Part shown: one piece after another, positions 7,187 through 9,500 of the stretch
Position numbering within the stretch: the stretch's first letter is position 1
Layout: every line of letters starts with the position of its first letter
Assembly: GCA_030609445.1 (NCBI GenBank)
Contig: JAUWCF010000021.1
Span: 1-9,500, forward strand
Source: Thermoplasmatota archaeon
GTDB lineage: Archaea > Thermoplasmatota > E2 > DHVEG-1
Direction: 5' to 3'
DNA: 9,500 nt
The notes under the pieces: generated by a model
What the model was told of the DNA's origin: nothing
Databases searched by the model: none
Seen by the model: the letters and a program-made list of their open reading frames with translations, nothing else
Made by a program: the position numbers and the translations under genes

Positions 7187-8251
7187 ATGATAGAAAAGAG
7201 ATTCAAATGCCCGGATTGCGGAAAAGTTGCTTCCCATTCTGGAATGCCTGGAGAAATTAAGATCATCTACTGTCCGTATTGCGGTTCAAAAGGCAGAGCT
7301 AGATTACCCGAGCTTAAACATATAGAGGATCTTGCTATAGAAGTATCTGGTCTCAGAAAGATATATGGCGATCTTGTTGCAGTAAATGACATATCTTTCT
7401 CAGTAAAAAAAGGTGAAATATTTGCTTTTTTAGGGCCAAATGGCGCTGGAAAAACAACGACTGTTGAAATGATCGAGTCAATTCGACAGCCGACAGCAGG
7501 GACAATAAAGCTGTCAGGGAAAGACATTAAGACTCATTTTAATGATATTAAGAAAAACATTGGCGTCTTACCTCAAGAGTTTCATTCATTTGAAAGGCTC
7601 ACTGTAAGGGAAACTCTTGTTTATTTTTCTAAGCTTTACAAAAAAAGAGCAGATATCAACAAAATCATAGAATCAATGGATCTAAAGTCCTGTGAAAAAA
7701 CACTGTATAAAAATCTCTCAGGAGGATTACGGCAACGAGTCGGTGTCGCAATATCCCTTGTTAATGATCCAGACATTGTGTTTCTTGACGAACCGACAAC
7801 AGGCCTTGATCCGAAAGCCAGGCGTGACGTCTGGAATGTGATTGCTGGCCTACGAGATAATGGAAAAACAGTTTTTCTCACAACCCACTATATGGAAGAG
7901 GCAGAATATCTTGCTGATCACATCGCAATCATACATAGAGGGAAAATCATTGCCGAAGGATCTCTTAACGAGCTGATAGAACGATATGGGCATGGAAGTC
8001 TTCTTCGTATTAAAAGATGTAAAACTGATGATGCTGTTAAAACATTAAGAGAGAAAGGATTTGATGCATCGTCAGAAGGCAATGGCAATATCGCAGTTAA
8101 AATTGATTATAAAGATAGAGTGCTTGATGTTTTATCAAATTTACGACATGAATGTATTGAGTATGAAAGTATTGATATCAGACGCTCGAATTTAGAGGAA
8201 ATCTTTCTTCAACTCACAGGTGCAAAACTTACAGGAGAGGAAATAGCATGA
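7187..8251 (+). CDS. ABC exporter ATPase with N-terminal zinc ribbon
   Basis: This 354-residue protein is a DrrA-like ATPase that powers an ABC-2 type exporter. Residues 8-32 carry C8PDC11 and C29PYC32, a zinc-ribbon knuckle pair absent from ordinary members of the family. The ATPase follows: Walker A GPNGAGKTT (83-91), Q-loop Q130, signature LSGGLRQRV (177-185), Walker B IVFLDEP (197-203) with catalytic E202, D-loop GLDP, and H-loop H234 in TTHYMEEAE. The C-terminal part (about 262-345), ending in NLEEIFLQLTG, is the DrrA-type accessory domain. All ATP-site residues are intact. The frame could start at TTG 7181, but the ATG at 7187 fits the TATA distance and no SD is present. The permease gene overlaps its end by 4 bases. 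The cargo is unknown; drug, lipid or peptide export are all possible. Confidence 0.95.
   Translation: MIEKRFKCPDCGKVASHSGMPGEIKIIYCPYCGSKGRARLPELKHIEDLAIEVSGLRKIYGDLVAVNDISFSVKKGEIFAFLGPNGAGKTTTVEMIESIRQPTAGTIKLSGKDIKTHFNDIKKNIGVLPQEFHSFERLTVRETLVYFSKLYKKRADINKIIESMDLKSCEKTLYKNLSGGLRQRVGVAISLVNDPDIVFLDEPTTGLDPKARRDVWNVIAGLRDNGKTVFLTTHYMEEAEYLADHIAIIHRGKIIAEGSLNELIERYGHGSLLRIKRCKTDDAVKTLREKGFDASSEGNGNIAVKIDYKDRVLDVLSNLRHECIEYESIDIRRSNLEEIFLQLTGAKLTGEEIA
8233..8240 (+). promoter_or_regulatory. Ribosome binding site of the ABC permease
   Basis: AGGAGAGG lies 7 bases before the ATG at 8248, inside the end of the ATPase gene. It is the strongest SD in the window and supports translational coupling through the ATGA overlap. 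Confidence 0.6.
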
Positions 8252-9357
8252 GACCATCAGTTATCGCAACAGATTTTGTTGCCAGTATAAAGACATGGAG
8301 TAGAAGCAAAGGAACTCTTTTTTGGACTCTTGCATTTCCCATCATGCTTATCTTGATTTTTGGTGCGATATTTTCAGGTATCGGTGAGACAGAATATACG
8401 CTGCATATTCAAGATTTAGATGGTTCTGAGATGTCAAGAAGCTTCATTGAAAGCCTAAATGGCACAGGTGCAATAAAAACAAAGATCGTCACATCATCTG
8501 AAAACATTACTTCATACATTGATGAAAACAGTATCGACCGCTTGGTAGTAATCCCAAAAGGCTATGAAGAAACTATTAACAAATCTTTTATTGACCAAAA
8601 CACGTCAGTTAATCTCTCCTTTTATTTAGATCCTGGTGAACAAACATCCAATCAGGTAGTGATAAGCGTTGTTTCAAGTGTCATTCAGTCGTTTAACATG
8701 AAGCTTACCGGTGGAAGAAACATTATTGGAATAGAACAGATCAGTACCATTCCTGAAGAATTTACTTTCTTTGATTTCTTTCTCCCAGGAATGATTGGTT
8801 TTACCATCATGCAGACATGTGTATATGGCAGCATCGAGAGGAATACAAAATTCAGAAAAGATGGTATTCTGCGGAAACTGTTGACAACACCTATTACGAG
8901 AACGGAATGGATTCTTTCAAAAATGCTGTTCATGTTGTTTCTCTCATTCATCTCAACATCCCTCATAATTGCTGTGGGAATCATAGTATATGGCATATCT
9001 GTTCACATCACCCCCTTGATGATTATTATTATCATTGCCGCAAGTTTTCTATTCTCAGGTCTCGGGATGCTTATCGGACGGTTCGTAAAAGATGAAGAAA
9101 CTGCAGATACTGCAGGTGGCGCAATCACGTTTCCGATGATGTTTCTTGCAGGAACATTTTTTCAGTTGGAGATGATGCCTGAATTCTTACAAGCCTTTGC
9201 ACGAGTTCTCCCGCTTTATTATGTCAACGAAGGACTACGAAATGCTATGACGTATATGAATCAATCAGAGGCAATTCTAAACACGATCGCAGTTATCATA
9301 TTTGCATCTGTATTTTTTATTGCAGGCGTTCTTCTTACAAAATGGAAAGAAGACTAA
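8248..9357 (+). CDS. ABC-2 type exporter permease
   Basis: This 369-residue integral membrane protein is the membrane partner of the upstream ATPase. It has one N-terminal membrane segment (about 23-45), then an extracytoplasmic domain of about 130 residues (46-175) with several Asn-X-Ser/Thr sites. Five further hydrophobic segments follow at about 176-194, 224-248, 254-276, 290-308 and 341-364. The cytoplasmic loop between the second and third segments (RNTKFRKDGILRKLLTTPIT) carries the positively charged 'LRRL..TP' pattern of ABC-2 permeases and probably contacts the ATPase. PMMFLAGTFF near residue 300 is also a family hallmark. A permease of this kind would work as a homodimer with two ATPase subunits. 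The split layout with a large outer domain matches the ABC2_membrane_3 class. The substrate cannot be inferred. Confidence 0.94.
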   Translation: MRPSVIATDFVASIKTWSRSKGTLFWTLAFPIMLILIFGAIFSGIGETEYTLHIQDLDGSEMSRSFIESLNGTGAIKTKIVTSSENITSYIDENSIDRLVVIPKGYEETINKSFIDQNTSVNLSFYLDPGEQTSNQVVISVVSSVIQSFNMKLTGGRNIIGIEQISTIPEEFTFFDFFLPGMIGFTIMQTCVYGSIERNTKFRKDGILRKLLTTPITRTEWILSKMLFMLFLSFISTSLIIAVGIIVYGISVHITPLMIIIIIAASFLFSGLGMLIGRFVKDEETADTAGGAITFPMMFLAGTFFQLEMMPEFLQAFARVLPLYYVNEGLRNAMTYMNQSEAILNTIAVIIFASVFFIAGVLLTKWKED

Positions 9358-9360
9358 AAC

Positions 9361-9500
9361 CTAGTCCTCTTTTGGCCATTCAAAATGACTGTTTTTAAAA
9401 AAAGAAAAGTCAAGATTGCCCCAGTCGTCAAAATCTCCTTTGCCGTGGGAACCATCTGAATAATCAAGAATACGATAGGTATACCAATAATTCATAATAC
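9361..9500 (-). CDS. C-terminal end of an unrecognised protein, cut by window edge
   Basis: On the minus strand a frame is open from base 9500 to a TAG at 9361-9363, giving the last 45 residues of a longer protein. It is rich in aromatic and acidic residues (NYWYTYRILDYSDGSHGKG, then FDDWGNLDFSFF, ending HFEWPKED). That is typical of the end of a folded beta-rich domain rather than random sequence. It converges on the permease with only 3 bases between the stops. I do not recognise the family. The aromatic composition and the tail-to-tail packing are the only evidence that it is coding; the Met at 9494-9496 would leave just 44 residues, so the true start is probably beyond the window. Confidence 0.55.
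   Translation of the reverse strand, partial: IMNYWYTYRILDYSDGSHGKGDFDDWGNLDFSFFKNSHFEWPKED

Overview
The window looks archaeal, probably euryarchaeal and possibly a Thermoplasmatota-like lineage; that last step is inference. The genome is AT-rich. Intergenic gaps carry archaeal TATA-like boxes at sensible distances from starts, one gene looks leaderless, and there is an archaeal-type cofactor-independent phosphoglycerate mutase (ApgM). I see no tRNA, rRNA, CRISPR array, insertion sequence or integrase.

Layout. From 1 to 2468, the minus strand holds the first 822 codons of a very large exported surface protein that runs off the left edge. Next, also on the minus strand, is an 80-residue protein with two CxxC pairs (2648-2890). 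A 325-base divergent gap (2891-3215) separates it from a plus-strand cluster. This gap holds an unexplained GC-rich patch that can fold into a stable hairpin and may be a small RNA or a structured leader. The cluster (3216-5791) is very tight: a 99-residue all-helical protein with a MazG-like metal-binding pattern, an exonuclease III/AP endonuclease overlapping it by 4 bases, and an M32 metallocarboxypeptidase that starts on the base after the endonuclease stop. ApgM lies convergent to it on the minus strand (5807-7012), only 15 bases away. Divergent from ApgM is a two-gene ABC exporter (7187-9357). Its ATPase carries an extra N-terminal zinc ribbon and its ABC-2 permease overlaps it by 4 bases. 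The last 140 bases contain the C-terminus of a further minus-strand gene that ends 3 bases from the permease.

How the genes work together. The MazG-like protein and the exonuclease III suggest a small nucleotide-sanitation plus base-damage-repair unit, with the peptidase co-transcribed. ApgM is central glycolysis/gluconeogenesis. The ABC pair forms one exporter. The large surface protein contains stretches resembling cell-wall-binding repeat 2 and pre-peptidase-like beta-sandwich domains, which points to a cell-envelope role. The strongest leads for something undescribed are the structured GC-rich patch at about 2978-3113, the zinc-ribbon/ABC ATPase fusion, the MazG-like/ExoIII pair and the surface protein.
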